Assembly: GCF_000346465.2 (NCBI RefSeq)
Contig: NC_034012.1
Location: forward strand, 7,835,689 to 7,899,688
DNA length: 64,000 nt
From: Prunus persica
Taxonomy: Eukaryota > Streptophyta > Magnoliopsida > Rosales > Rosaceae
Direction: 5' to 3'
The translations under genes and the position numbers were made by a program. The notes below the pieces were generated by a model. It was not told where the DNA came from. It made no database searches and saw only the letters and a list, made by a program, of their open reading frames with translations. Below, in pieces: positions 14,401 to 26,239 of this stretch. Positions within the stretch are counted from its first letter, which is position 1, and each line of letters begins with the position of its first letter.

Positions 14401-16088
14401 GTATCTCCGCTAATAGCCGACCCCTAAAGCAATGGGCCAACCAAAGTGGCGCATATGGAGATCATCCCAGTCTTTTAAACAATTTATTGCAACAACAGTT
14501 ATCTCATCAGAATGGCCTAATGCCTCCACAATTGATGCATCAGCCACAGCCACAGCCACAACCTCCTAGACTGCACCATCCAGTTCAGCCATCATTTAAC
14601 CAGTTGTCAGTGATGCAGTCTCAACTATTTAACCCCCATCTTTCTCCATCCCCGCCCTTGATGAGCAAGTTTGAAGCAATGCTCGGTATGGGTGATCCTC
14701 GAGATCAAAGGCCAAAATCAGCTCAGAAAGTTAGACTAAATATGCGTTTTTCTCAATATGGCTTTGATACAAGTAGCCATAGGAGTGATGGTGGGTGGCC
14801 ACAATTTAGGTCCAAGTATATGACAGCTGATGAAATTGAGAGTATACTCCGAATGCAGCTAGCTGCTACACACAGCAATGACCCATATGTGGATGATTAT
14901 TACCACCAGTATTGCCTTGCAAGAAAATCTGCTGGGTCAAAGTTGAAACATCATTTCTGCCCAACTAACTTAAGGGATCTTCCTCCTCGAGCACGAGCTA
15001 ATACTGAGCCACATGCTTTTCTCCAGGTAGATGCTCTTGGGAGGGTTCCCTTCTCTTCAATACGCAGGCCTCGCCCTCTTCTTGAAGTTGAGCCTCCAAA
15101 TTCATCTAGTCCTGGCAACACTGAACAAAAGGTTTCTGAGAAGCCACTAGAGCAGGAGCCAATGCTTGCTGCTAGAGTTACAATTGAGGATGGGCTATGT
15201 CTTCTCCTAGATGTGGATGACATTGATCGCTTTCTACAGTTCAATCAACTCCAAGATGGTGGAATACAGTTGAAGCGTAGGCGGCAGGCCTTGTTGGAAG
15301 GGCTTGCAACATCTCTTCAATTGGTTGACCCACTTGGCAACAATGGCCACACAGTTGGGCCTGTCCCTAAGGATGATCTTGTATTCCTAAGGTTAGTTTC
15401 TCTTCCCAAGGGCCGGAAGCTCCTAGCAAAGTACCTGCAGCTTCTTTTTCCAGGTGGTGAGCTCATGCGAATAGTCTGTATGGCCATCTTTCGTCATCTG
15501 AGGTTCCTGTTTGGTACCCTCCCTTCTGATTCACGGACTGCAGAAATTTCAAATATCCTTGCAAGGGTTGTTTCATCATGTGTTCGAGGTATGGACCTTG
15601 GTGCACTTAGTGCCTGTCTTGCAGCAGTGGTTTGTTCCTCAGAGCAACCCCCGCTTCGCCCCCTTGGAAGCCCCGCAGGAGATGGGGCCTCTCTTATTCT
15701 CAATTCAGTTCTTGAGAGGGCAACTGAACTCTTAACTGATCCTCATGCTGCAAGCAACTACAACGTGACCAATCGGGCACTTTGGCAGGCCTCCTTTGAT
15801 GAATTCTTTGGCCTTCTGACAAAGTATTGTGTAAATAAATATGATAGTATAATGCAGTCACGGCTAATGGAGGCCCCTCCAAATGTGCCTGTTATTGGTG
15901 CAGATACAGCCATATCTTTTAGTCGTGAAATGCCAGTTGAGCTGTTGCGTGCAAGCCTTCCTCACACTGATGAGCACCAGAGACAGATGTTGTTGGATTT
16001 CACACAGCGGTCTATGCCCATAGGAGCATCTAACAGTCGTGATGGAGGAAATGGTACTCACATGAATTCTGAGTCTGTGCTGAGTTGA
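8436..16088 (+). CDS. PAT1: PAT1 family mRNA decapping activator / P-body factor
   Basis: Exons: 8436-8523, 9223-9359, 10144-10194, 13321-13384, 13945-16088 (2484 nt, 827 residues); phases agree at every junction. PAT1 proteins link deadenylated mRNA to the Lsm1-7 ring and decapping enzymes in cytoplasmic P-bodies. Visible marks are the N-terminal motif [13 protein letters not shown] (about 31-43) followed by an acidic Glu/Asp-rich stretch, a long low-complexity Pro/Gln/His region with a CAG-encoded Gln8 run (about 172-179), a conserved [14 protein letters not shown] block near 404, and a helical C-terminal domain (about 585-815) typical of the family. The length matches plant PAT1 proteins (about 800). 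The last exon carries 86% of the coding sequence. The 5' leader sits just after a MITE. AATAAA at 16227 may be the polyadenylation signal. Intron 3 (3.1 kb) holds a LINE remnant. Confidence 0.93.
11085..12330 (+). mobile_element. Degenerate LINE (non-LTR retrotransposon) 3' fragment in PAT1 intron 3
   Basis: Reading the plus strand across frames gives remnants such as [16 protein letters not shown] near 11135, KVSLKVKVF and [10 protein letters not shown] near 11710-11780, and CHVA..LWHRVF..VRPSWVV near 11870-11935. These resemble the reverse-transcriptase tail and zf-RVT region of plant L1-like LINEs. Stops and frame changes interrupt it throughout, so it is dead. It lies in the same orientation as PAT1. 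A short A-rich stretch after 12300 may be the old poly(A) end. Confidence 0.65.
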
Positions 16089-16440
16089 TGCTAAACCATG
16101 TGAAGATGTGAGAAACAGAGTTTAGAGAAGAAAAGGGATTTGAGAAGGCATTCTGTTGGATTGCGAAATTGTTGGGTTCTTTTCTACTTGTGCTTTTACT
16201 TATGAGTGAATGCAACATCTTAAGCGAATAAAGTTGGTGTTAAAGGGCATATATATGATTCGGGTAAGTTTAGTAGTTTAGGTTCATATGTTTTTACTTA
16301 ATTTCATGTTTCTCTGGAAAAAAAACTTGTAAGCAAGCCTCTCTTTGTATTCAAATCGCATGGTACAGGTGTCCTTTTTATATATATTTTAGGAGGGGGT
16401 GGGTGAAGTAGATAGTGTTCCTCGACTTAGGAGCTTATTT

Positions 16441-16535
16441 TGATGCTCTGTTGTGGAATTCTGAGAATAGAGATGTAGGAGGGCATATTTTGATGCTCTG
16501 TTGTGGAATCCTTAAAATAGAGATGTAGGTGGGAG
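16441..16535. repeat. 50-bp tandem repeat, two copies, downstream of PAT1
   Basis: TGATGCTCTGTTGTGGAAT occurs at 16441 and again at 16491. The rest of each unit matches apart from a few changes. It follows the likely PAT1 3' UTR. No function is suggested. Confidence 0.8.
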
Positions 16536-19353
16536 GTATGGTATGTACAGTGTTCAGTGCAGTTGATTTCCCACATTCTTGTAAAAAGAGGGTGACCCAG
16601 TGCACGGGACTCTTACTGATGCAAGGTTTGGGGAGGCAAGACAGTAACACAGCCATTTACAGAGATTGCTTTTGCGACTTGAACCCGCAATTATTAGGTT
16701 TTGGGCTAGTTTACCATTGAGAAGCGCCGCTCTCACTTCTCGCATTTGTTTACCATTTTTAATATTCAAGAATGTTGGATGGAGGTCTTTGTTTTTGTTA
16801 TGTTCCTTTCTTCTACAGTAACTGCAACAGGCCATGCAGATAAAGGTTATAGTCTTCTAGACATGTAGTGTGTTCATTCTGTGAAGGTCGGATTTTGAGC
16901 TAAGAAAATAGTATGCTCCATTTGGTTGGTGCTGTCTTTTGAGACACCCTTTGTTTCTCATTTTGTTCCAAGTCTATTGCTAAAGTTCGGATATCTCTAC
17001 TTCTTAAACTGTGGGTGGACTGATTTTGAGATGGAATGGAGTAGTGTTGATTTGTTAGATGTTATATTTGCATTCATCTATTGCGGTCGTTTATAGCCCT
17101 TGGAATATGAACCTACATTAAAAGTTTGGAGAAATGCTGTTCCACGCATGTCATAGCCTAGTTAGTAAAATACGGAATGGAAAAGTTTGGCTGTTATATA
17201 ATACTTTAATATAATATATTTAAATATTTAAATATATATTATTTTTATTTAATAATATGTAAAAAATACAGTTATAATATGTGAATTTTGTTTGTATTAT
17301 TTAAAATTGTGTAAAAAACATGTGTATTAAACGTGAAAAATATGTATGTTCGTGTATAATATATGTATTGTATGTTTGTTTTTTAAAAGAGTATTTTACC
17401 GAGTATTTAAGATGTGTACCGAAAATAAAAGTATTATTGAAAAATGCATACATATGTACATAATACAAGTATTAAACGGAAAAATGTTAATTAGGTGTTA
17501 TAGTATGTGTTCTGTATACTAATATTACACCCTGAAACATGTATCTGTCGTCCACACATATATAGTGTGTGTTTTATGTATTAGTACTACACCCTAAAAT
17601 ATGAACGCATTATATCACATGAATTAGTAACACCTGGTGGGCGACTGTTACACCCAATTACTTTTTTCCCAAGGGTTTGATGTTTCCTTCTGGAGAAACT
17701 TGGCTATCCTCGTTCAATTATGATTAAATCTATTCAAGTAGTTTAATCTTGGTGATGTAGAAAAATGACATGTATTGTTGACCTGATATCAATGTGGCAT
17801 AGATGTTGATGACAAGACTGCAGAGACAAACTTGACCCGTTTAGATGCTTGGGTTTTTCATAGTCAAGATGCTTCAGTCTTGGAATTTTGAGGGTGTTTG
17901 GTGTTCCATCATTTTCACCCTTCATGTAACATCAAGGCTAAAAATAAAAAAGGCCGGATGTTCTTTTCCTAAATGTTCTTGTCACTAATTCACCCAAGAG
18001 TTAGTGCCAAAGCGATGGATTAAATTATGCATCTTTCTTGAGTTTTTGATGCCCTGTGCTCGTGTCAAACAAAGGCCTCAGCCAAGAAGGTTTTGCACCT
18101 AACGATTTACTTGGACTGATCTTGTTTTTCTTGAAATACAACTGGAAAACGCTATTGAAACAATTCAAATTCAAATTCATATGCCTATGTGCGTTATGAA
18201 ACAAAAAAAACCAGCAAAGCAGTTTCTTTTACAGAGGAAATCTTCCTTATTACATGACGAGTCAGAAAGAGATAGAGTTAATATATATATCCGGTGAGTT
18301 TTTTGGAACCTCGATTTAAACTTAACAAGATGTCTTAAAAGGCCCTTAATTAATACCATGTTATCCACTAGTATGCATGCATGACAAGTTGGCAACACAT
18401 GAACAAACAAGTTGTGCTAATGACCTAACTTGTAGATCCTGCAAAGAATACGATCCCAACCCATCGTTCTTTTCCCCCTTTTCTTCTTTTGGGTATTTGA
18501 AGCACTCAAACACAGAGTATTAAACACAACACTGAGAATCTACCCCAAATATTGAAAATAAAATACCAAAAGGTCAAAAGAAAAAGAAGAAAAAGAAGAA
18601 AAGGAAAAAGAAAAAAACAGTGCATTTATAAGCACCATGTGCAAGTTCATACGAAATGGAAAGAAAACAATAAATTACCCAAAACAAGGTCTACGTGACA
18701 TGCTATATATATATAAATTTCTTTATGTTAAATAATAATAGAATGGCCCATGCTTCCAAGAAACATGAAAATAATTCAAGGAAAATAATAGTCCATGCTA
18801 TGTTCAATATATTGGGGATCTCATTATTTATTTTTAATACCTCGGCCACCAATCAAACTCTGCAATCTTGGCTATGTAATTAACCACAAGTTGATGTGCC
18901 GACTTTAAAACAGATAAAGGGAGCATCACGTTGTCTCGGTGGTCAAATTTAAGCCGACACTCAAACCGTAAAAAGAGAAGAGCAATTAAGGCAACAAAGT
19001 GTGCACTAATTAATTATTTCATTAATCTCTACCCAAATTATTCAACTTTGGACCAAAACTCAAATTTGTATTCTTTCCACGTGTTAAGACCTATCTAAAG
19101 CACTTTGGTGAGAAAAAAACAGTGTTTTTTTCCGGCCAATAATGCTATGCGACGTGTAATAGTATTATTGGTGATAGTCCGTTTCATGAAAGTCTTTTGT
19201 ACTTTGGCACCCAATAAACAAAGCTTTTGGTATTTAATGTTTCTTCCAGTTTACACTCTGTTCTAATCACAAAAACAGAGTGAGAGAGAGGGCAAGCTAC
19301 TCTTTTCAGAGAGTGAAGAGAGAGAGAGAGAGAGCATTGGGCGTTTCTTGCAA
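16536..19353. other. Intergenic region, no gene seen
   Basis: No ORF with family resemblance. Bases 17190-17640 are very AT-rich. A purine run occurs near 18575-18620. The last ~60 bases (GA)n-rich around 19316-19334 form the likely 5' leader of the GT34 gene. Confidence 0.6.
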
Positions 19354-20673
19354 ATGGGTTCATCAGAATTCTCTCTGTTTCAACAATCACCTAAGAAAAG
19401 ATCAGTTTTTCACAAGGCCCCTTCTCTAATTGCAGATGGGTTTCTTTTTGTTGGAGGTGCATCAATGGCGTTGTCTCTGGTTTGGGCTCTGCTCACCTTC
19501 ATCAACCCCAGCACCAGCATCGACAACATCATCACCTGGAGCACGGGTGGTTGCGGCCCGGACTTGGGCTCCGACCCATCTGAGCCCACATTCTACGACG
19601 ACCCGAATCTCAGCTACGCATTCGGGGAAGAACCAATGAAGGATTGGGATTTGAAGCGCAGAGAATGGCTCAAGCTTCACCCTTCTTTTGCTGCAAGTGA
19701 AGAAAAAGTTCTTCTTGTAACTGGGTCTCAGCCAAACGTGTGCAAAAACCCAGTTGGTGATCATTTGCAGCTGAGGCTGTTCAAGAACAAAGTTGATTAC
19801 TGTAGAATTCATGGGCATGAAATATTTTACAACAATGTTTTGCTGAACCAGAAAGGGACTGGCTTTTGGGCCAAATACCCACTTCTCAGAGCTTCCATGT
19901 TGGCTCATCCTGAGGCCGAGTGGATCTGGTGGGTCGACTCGGATGCCATTCTCACAGACATGGAGTTCAAGCTGCCATTAGAGAGGTACAAAGATCATAA
20001 CTTGGTTGTGCATGGATGGTGGAATATGCTGTATGAGGAGAAGAGCTGGACAAGTCTCAATGCTGGTGTGTTGTTGATCAGGAACTGCCAGTGGTCCATG
20101 GACTTGATGGAAAGATGGACCAGCATGGGCCCACAGAACCCTGACCATGAAAAATGGGGAAAAGCCCAAAAGTCATTGATCAAGGACAAGGCATATCCTG
20201 GGTCAGATGATCAGTCGGCTCTGATTTACCTCCTCATAAAAGAGAAGGACAGGTGGGCGGACAGGATTTACTTGGAGAGTGAGTACAACTTGCATGGGTA
20301 CTGGTTGGGCATAGTGGATGGGCTTGACAAGATCAGCAAAGGGTACATGGAGATTGACAGAGAGGTGGATTTGCTGAGGAGAAGGCATGCAGAGAAGATG
20401 AGCTTGTTTTATGGTGCAATGAGAGAGAAGCATATGAAAGATAGAGGCTTTTGGAAAGAGAATGTGAGGAGGCCCTTTGTGACACATTTCACTGGCTGTG
20501 AGCCTTGCAGTGGAGAGCACAACTCCATGTATACTTGGGAGGCTTGTTGGAATGGGATGCAGAAGGCTTTGAATTTTGCAGACAATCAAGTGCTTAGCAG
20601 ATTTGGGTTTGTGCATCCAGACCTACTTAACTCATCTTTGGTGTCTCCCCTGCCATTTGATTTCCCTGCTTGA
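19354..20673 (+). CDS. GT34 glycosyltransferase, galactomannan galactosyltransferase-like
   Basis: An intronless 439-residue protein starting at the ATG at 19354. It looks like a Golgi type II membrane protein: a short cytosolic tail, one hydrophobic anchor (about 29-50), a stem, then the catalytic domain. The family (xyloglucan xylosyltransferases and galactomannan galactosyltransferases) transfers a sugar from a nucleotide sugar onto a hemicellulose backbone. The metal-binding DxD motif appears as WWVDSDAILTD (DSD at 195-197). Upstream is the family block GTGFWAKYPLLRASML, and near the C-terminus PFVTHFTGCEPCSGEH. The N-terminal region (GGCGPDL, EPTFYDDP, KDWDLKRREWLKLHPSF) resembles the galactomannan galactosyltransferase/MUCI10 branch more than the XXT branch, but this is from memory. 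A damaged copy of its 5' part lies at 23.3 kb, so the locus once held at least two copies. Confidence 0.92.
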   Translation: MGSSEFSLFQQSPKKRSVFHKAPSLIADGFLFVGGASMALSLVWALLTFINPSTSIDNIITWSTGGCGPDLGSDPSEPTFYDDPNLSYAFGEEPMKDWDLKRREWLKLHPSFAASEEKVLLVTGSQPNVCKNPVGDHLQLRLFKNKVDYCRIHGHEIFYNNVLLNQKGTGFWAKYPLLRASMLAHPEAEWIWWVDSDAILTDMEFKLPLERYKDHNLVVHGWWNMLYEEKSWTSLNAGVLLIRNCQWSMDLMERWTSMGPQNPDHEKWGKAQKSLIKDKAYPGSDDQSALIYLLIKEKDRWADRIYLESEYNLHGYWLGIVDGLDKISKGYMEIDREVDLLRRRHAEKMSLFYGAMREKHMKDRGFWKENVRRPFVTHFTGCEPCSGEHNSMYTWEACWNGMQKALNFADNQVLSRFGFVHPDLLNSSLVSPLPFDFPA

Positions 20674-22682
20674 TTTTGTGATTTGATTGTTCAGTTTGTT
20701 TGTTGTCCTGCAAAGTAGAAAGTGTAAATATGGAAGAAGAAGAGCCTCTTTGTGAGTCTGGCTGCATTTAAGATGCTCCTGGATATGTTGAAAAGTAGGG
20801 TTCTTGTCAAATTTTTACATTAAAAGACATGAGACAGCTCTTGAAATTTAAGCTCATATTGCTTGTCTTCTTCATTTCAGCCATATTATATGCAGCAGCT
20901 ACAATTTACAGAAATAAAAAAAGTCTTAGATGCTCTTTGTATTAACTTCATTTTTCTCCTCTATTTCACTCTGTTAAGAATGGATTTGTGAGTAAGAATG
21001 TTAAAGTGTAAATTATGGTGAATTTTTTTTGACCTTTCCTCTAATCACAACAATCTAATCTCCACCAAAATGTTAAAGGTATAAATTGCAAGAAAAGTGA
21101 CGTAAATAAAACCTCACTTTTTTCTCGGTTTTTTTTTATATTTCTACAAGAGATAGTGTAAATTATTCTAAATTAATATAATATATGAAGAAGGAGATTC
21201 AAACTTGAGTGTGGCCTAATTTGAGTCTTCTTTTCTCAGCTTTATTGGTCTCTCCTAAGAGAAATCTCACATGAATCTCATGGCATATTAGGGTTTAAAA
21301 GAGACATTGTTGAAAACATAAAGAGACTGTAAAACCCATCTTCCAACCAAACTTTAACTGTACTTTTTATCCAGACTTGATAACCCATGAATGAAACATC
21401 ATATTTTGAATGGCCTCAATTAGTGGAGAGCTTGCTTGACCTACCCATGCTAAAGAGTTAAAGGCCATAAAGTTCAGGGTCCATATGAATTTCGTTGTCA
21501 TGCCAGGTCTCCAAAAGGGAAGAGCCCCCCGCCAAAGCATTTTCCAACCCAACACCAATTCCGTCGCTGAAAGCGCCTTAATTACTGAAAAAAAATCATA
21601 TGAAGCTCCAGCCTCAGTCAAACCCGTGACACACAATTTCCACACATTGCCCATTGCCTATTGCCATGAGCAGGGCCCTCCGTTGTCCATTCTACTGTAT
21701 ACATTACCCACTAGCATTCAACCAAAGTGACAGCAACTCATCACTCCCTTCATTGCCATGCCCTCTACGAATTTGCCGGCTTATAACAAGGGCATCAAAA
21801 CCCAACAATGCTTTTTCATTTGGAGTGTAGGATAATGCATTGTGAGTGGATCCGACCAGTGATGTATTGTGAGTCCAAAATGCATCAATGGTCAAGAATG
21901 ATTTATGTGCGCACCAGTAACGCAATTCAACCTTGCCAGTGCAACTTCAATTCTTCATTTATACAATGCAAACATATCAAATTACTATTAAAAAATATAA
22001 TATTTACTGTGTGACAATCGATAGTAGGAAGTAAGGATAATGTCACAAAACCCCACATTTGCCCCAACGTTATAACATTGGGTTGTATAACATGGTTATT
22101 TTTATAATGCAATGATGTAGCGTGCATATCAAGTGCCTCGTAGTTTTTTATTTACTTGTTCATTCGTGTTCTTCTGGTTGGGATGGGTTTGGCACCAATG
22201 AGTTAGCTGTGTAACATTAATGTTAATTCTTTACTTTTTAAGTGTATGATCGAATAAGCTAGGTTTGTTATGTACCCTGCAAATGTTCCATTGAAGGCAT
22301 GAATCTTGGCAATTGGTTGTTTGGTATGAGCCATTGGTAGACAGAAATGTAAAGTAGATGTACTTGTTGAGTAGGTTATTGGTGTTCACATAAATTGAGC
22401 TTCTTGTCACACAGATGACTCATGACTTGGGTTTTGTATCTTTGTACATTATTGTTCTTAAAAGTTGGTTTGAGGAGATGCCTTGGTTAGTCTGGTACCT
22501 GATTTGCAAGATATAAATTATATTTTTTAGTTGTATCTGTTGATTAGTTAGCATATTTCCTTTGAATTAAATTGCGCTTCTTTTCTGATTTCAGTTGCTC
22601 CTGTTAACTTGTGTGACAGATTTGTCAGTATACACATTACTTATCAGTGGGCCATAAAATAAAAACTTGGATAGGGTACTAA
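20674..22682. other. Intergenic region, no supported gene
   Basis: The first ~250 bases are probably the 3' UTR of the GT34 gene. On the minus strand 21367-21654 is open for 95 codons and rich in Trp and Leu, but I recognise no family and see no splice or start context to support it. The rest is AT-rich and non-coding. Confidence 0.5.
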
Positions 22683-22965
22683 GGGCCTGTTTGAAAGTGC
22701 TTCTGAAACGGTTAAAGACACTTTTTGACAATTAAAAGCACTTCTGACAACGTTAACAGATAATTTTAGAAGCGTTTTTCAGTCATAGAAGCGCTTTCTG
22801 GAGTAGCACGTACTATGTGCTTTTTTAGGAAACCCTCCCAAGTGTTTTTCCAAGAAGTACTTGGATTTTTTTTTTGAAAATTCAAATTTTTTATTATAAA
22901 AATGCTTTTATTAAAAGCGCTTATGAATAAAAGTACTTTCTAGAGAAACATTCCCAAACGAATAT
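22683..22965. mobile_element. MITE-like element with imperfect inverted ends
   Basis: The left end GGGCCTGTTTGAAAGTGCTT and the right end (inverse of ATTCGTTTGGGAATGTTTCT) pair imperfectly over about 20 bases. The interior is built of AAAGCACTT/AAGCGCTT-type runs that can fold back. A clean target duplication is not visible, so superfamily and exact ends are uncertain. Confidence 0.4.
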
Positions 22966-23339
22966 TAACTTTTATTTCAAATTCGGGATATCGAAAGGAC
23001 ACATGCAGTACCACATCTGGTGATTATATTGTACAATATTTTTCAGTTGGACCTGTTGAGTAGGTTATTGGCTTCTTGCCTCACAGTAGCGGTACCCAGT
23101 GACTTGTATTTACCTCTTTTTAGTGTGGGTGAATTGAGAAAGATTTTTCATTCAAAGTTCGGTTTCTGTATGTTCAAGAATTAATGCTTCCAAAGTAGTA
23201 CCTTCAAGTTTACACTCTCTGCTCTGTGTATTTAAAAGTTTAAGCTCACACATACACAAAGCTATCAGCATATCACAAAGGCACTGCTATTATTTCATGA
23301 AGACGCCCTTCACCGGACTTCCCTCTACTTCAAACATCA

Positions 23340-23594
23340 TCTAGGAGCTCAGTTCTGCACAAAGCTCCTTCTTTAATTGCTGATGGGTTTCGATTTGTAG
23401 AAGGAGCATCTTTGGTTTGCGCCCTCCTGTCATCACCGGGAATACAGCTGTCGAAGGCCTTTACTTGGGCTACGACCCAGCTGAGCCTACATTCTATGAT
23501 GACCGGGACCTCATCTACTCCATTGGGAAACCTGTTGAAGACTGGGATAGGAAGCGCAGAGAATGGTTGGAGCATCACCCTTCGTTTGCTGCAG
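23340..23594 (+). pseudogene. Truncated 5' copy of GT34 glycosyltransferase
   Basis: The stretch encodes, in more than one frame, pieces matching the intact gene at 19354: HKAPSLIADGF, then YDPAEPTFYDDRDLIYSIG and DWDRKRREWLEHHPSFAA. The region between them has lost bases, including part of the membrane anchor, and changes frame. The homology stops exactly where HPSFAA ends, with GCAG followed by GTTTAG. The catalytic domain is absent from the following 2 kb. It is a relic of a tandem duplication and not functional as a transferase. Confidence 0.8.
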
Positions 23595-26239
23595 GTTTAG
23601 TCCTATTTCATCCTCTTTCCAATATTTTCTTCCTTCATTCCTCTGTCATGACGGTGAAGACTTTTTTCTCAAAGGTTTACCAGTACAGTCCATTAGGATT
23701 AATTGGTATCTGTTTTTCATTCACGACCTGAATTCTACATCTGTTCTTCTTTCTCCACCATCAACCCCTGATAATTTTATGGTACTTGGGTTTGTGATAT
23801 GTGCATGATTCTTTTTTTTTGGGTATACATGTGCAGGGTCTTCTGAGCCAAGATATAAACTGGGTATTGTAATTGGTAAGTTGGTAACATACCTTGTCCT
23901 CATTCTACAACCCAACTTCATTAATGGAATTGCTGTGACGATCTTATTTCTTCCTGGTTGTTCCACTTGAATCCACGTAAGTTATGCACAGGCATCATCA
24001 ATGATAGTACTGCAAGAGAGAGAAGGCACATAGCTCAGGGCTATAAAACTTCAAAGGAAATAAAGAAAACAGCACAACAATGAGAACAACTCTAAAATCG
24101 TCATATTTTGAAACTTTGAAAAATTCACAACTATAGCATACATATATGAATTTCTCAATGATTTTAAAAGAAGAACCTATTGTTCATTATCTTTTTCTAT
24201 TTGCTAATTAAAAGAGGCCATAAATATGACTATAAAAATGAAGATATCTCTAATGAAATTGTATCCCACTCCCACAAACACACACATGCACTGTGTTTCT
24301 CAAAATTGTTCAAAAATATGAAGAATTACAAACCAAAATTTTATGAAATTGGATATAATCTTTTTTAATGTAAAATCAGGGGAGTTTCCAAAGAAGAAAA
24401 AAAACCCAGAGATTTGATAGTAATGAAAAGTAAAATCAATATTATAAAAGTATTATCAAATACATCAACTGATGAAAAACTATTCATTCTCTCAAATACA
24501 AAATTAGAGTTTGTTGTTACCAATACCAGAGAACTCTGTATCAGCTTTAATACCAGGATCCCCATTGATCTAGTAGAAGTTTAATTGAACTAAATGAATA
24601 TGTATTTTTGTGGGTTTGTGTATGTGGTTCAAAACAAGATTACAGGTTTTCAGTTGCAATAACTCACAGATTACTGGAAAATAAAATGACAGATAAATTG
24701 CGTTTTTCAAAACCCTCTAAATTCTAGATTGTTAATATCCCAAAAGAAAAGGTAACAAAAGTGTTCAAGAGATTGTGAGCATCAACCTGCTGAGAATGAT
24801 GGACGCATATCTGATTTCTGAGAGCACTCATGATACACTAATTTCACTTCAAGAGCAGTGATGATGCCTATTTATTTATTTTGCGGGAGAGGAAAAAAAA
24901 GAACTTAAGAGATTCACCACAAAAAAAAATCTAGGCTGAATGGTGGAGTTCCTTCTCCTACTATGGAGATATCCATCCTCTACCATCACACTTCTCCTCC
25001 TGTTTGTAGCAACGTTCCTCATCTGCTAGATGGACGACTGTAAAGTTTAGGCACTTGGTCCTCTCTGCTAGCCTGCTAGAGACATATGAATTAGTGACAT
25101 ATGCTTAGGTGACAGTCAAAGCTTGCTTCACTGAAACACAAGAAATAACATGAGATACCATCAAACACAAAGCAATACATTTGAAGGATTCAAAACACAG
25201 TCACACTTTCACCCTAGTCTGAGACAAAAGAAACAAAGAAATATCTCTTCAAAAAATGCCAAACCCACCAACCTTCTGTGACCATCCCCACTCCCCCCTA
25301 ACCCTCCCCACAAAAAAAAAAAGAAAAAAAAAAGAAAAAAAAAAAGAACACTGATGAAATTGAAATTTTTACGTCCTTGCACATCTCTCAGATACAGAAG
25401 TTACAGAAGAACCTTAGTTTATAAGGAAAACTTTTCATTTGTCTAACGTTCAGCATGCAAAAGTGGAGATGAAAAATACCAGCAAAGCAAAAGTGTCATT
25501 AATTTTAAAAATGCTGATTAAATTTATAGCATAAGAGGAGAGCTTACAGCAAGTTTCACTAGAATTTTTAAAACCAAAATTCATACAATCCTACACAATC
25601 TCGAGGCCTTTCTTGGATAGATTTAAGAGAGGAGACTGTAAATTGGCAGGAAACCCGAATACTTGTCCCTAGAAAGAAAGGAAGGGATGCATAAACTCAA
25701 GTTTCTCTAAGTACTTGAATCTGAAAGATCAAAGGATCACTGAAACCCCAAAATAACTTACTCTCGAGCCAAAGCCAATATTGTAAATGGTAGAGAAAGA
25801 GCTGGCTTATTTATTGGTCTATTGGAAGCTCAGCTCTACATCCCATAAACCCGTCACCCTGGTCATCCCATGTCTTTGGCCAATGTGAGAGGATCTTACC
25901 GACCAGTGTCACCTAACGAACAGGCTTATTTATTGACCCCAAGTAGCTAAGCTGCCTCCAAGGGAGAGGGAAAGATGGGGATAATTGTTGGATAAGGGAC
26001 TTTGGAGTTGAAACAGATAGTCTTACATACGGAGCATTATATATCAAAATAATAAGCATGGAACGAATCTGCCCTCAAGAAAAAAATAGCAAATCTCAAG
26101 CAGGCAATTCCTTACAAGGATTTACGTCAAAAAATGATGAGGTCGTACTCTTAACTCCACAAGAACTTCCCCAGAAACGAACACAAGGAAAATTAACAGA
26201 ATTAACATTTGATTGCACAATAAACTCTTAAAAAAAAAA
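23595..26239. other. Intergenic region, no gene seen
   Basis: AT-rich sequence with an interrupted A-tract at 25310-25350. The right end may include the 3' UTR of the BTB gene on the minus strand. No ORF resembles a known protein. Confidence 0.6.

Noticed and set aside
21367..21654. 95-codon minus-strand ORF rich in Trp
   Set aside because: No recognised family, no splice or promoter support; kept only as a note in the intergenic entry.
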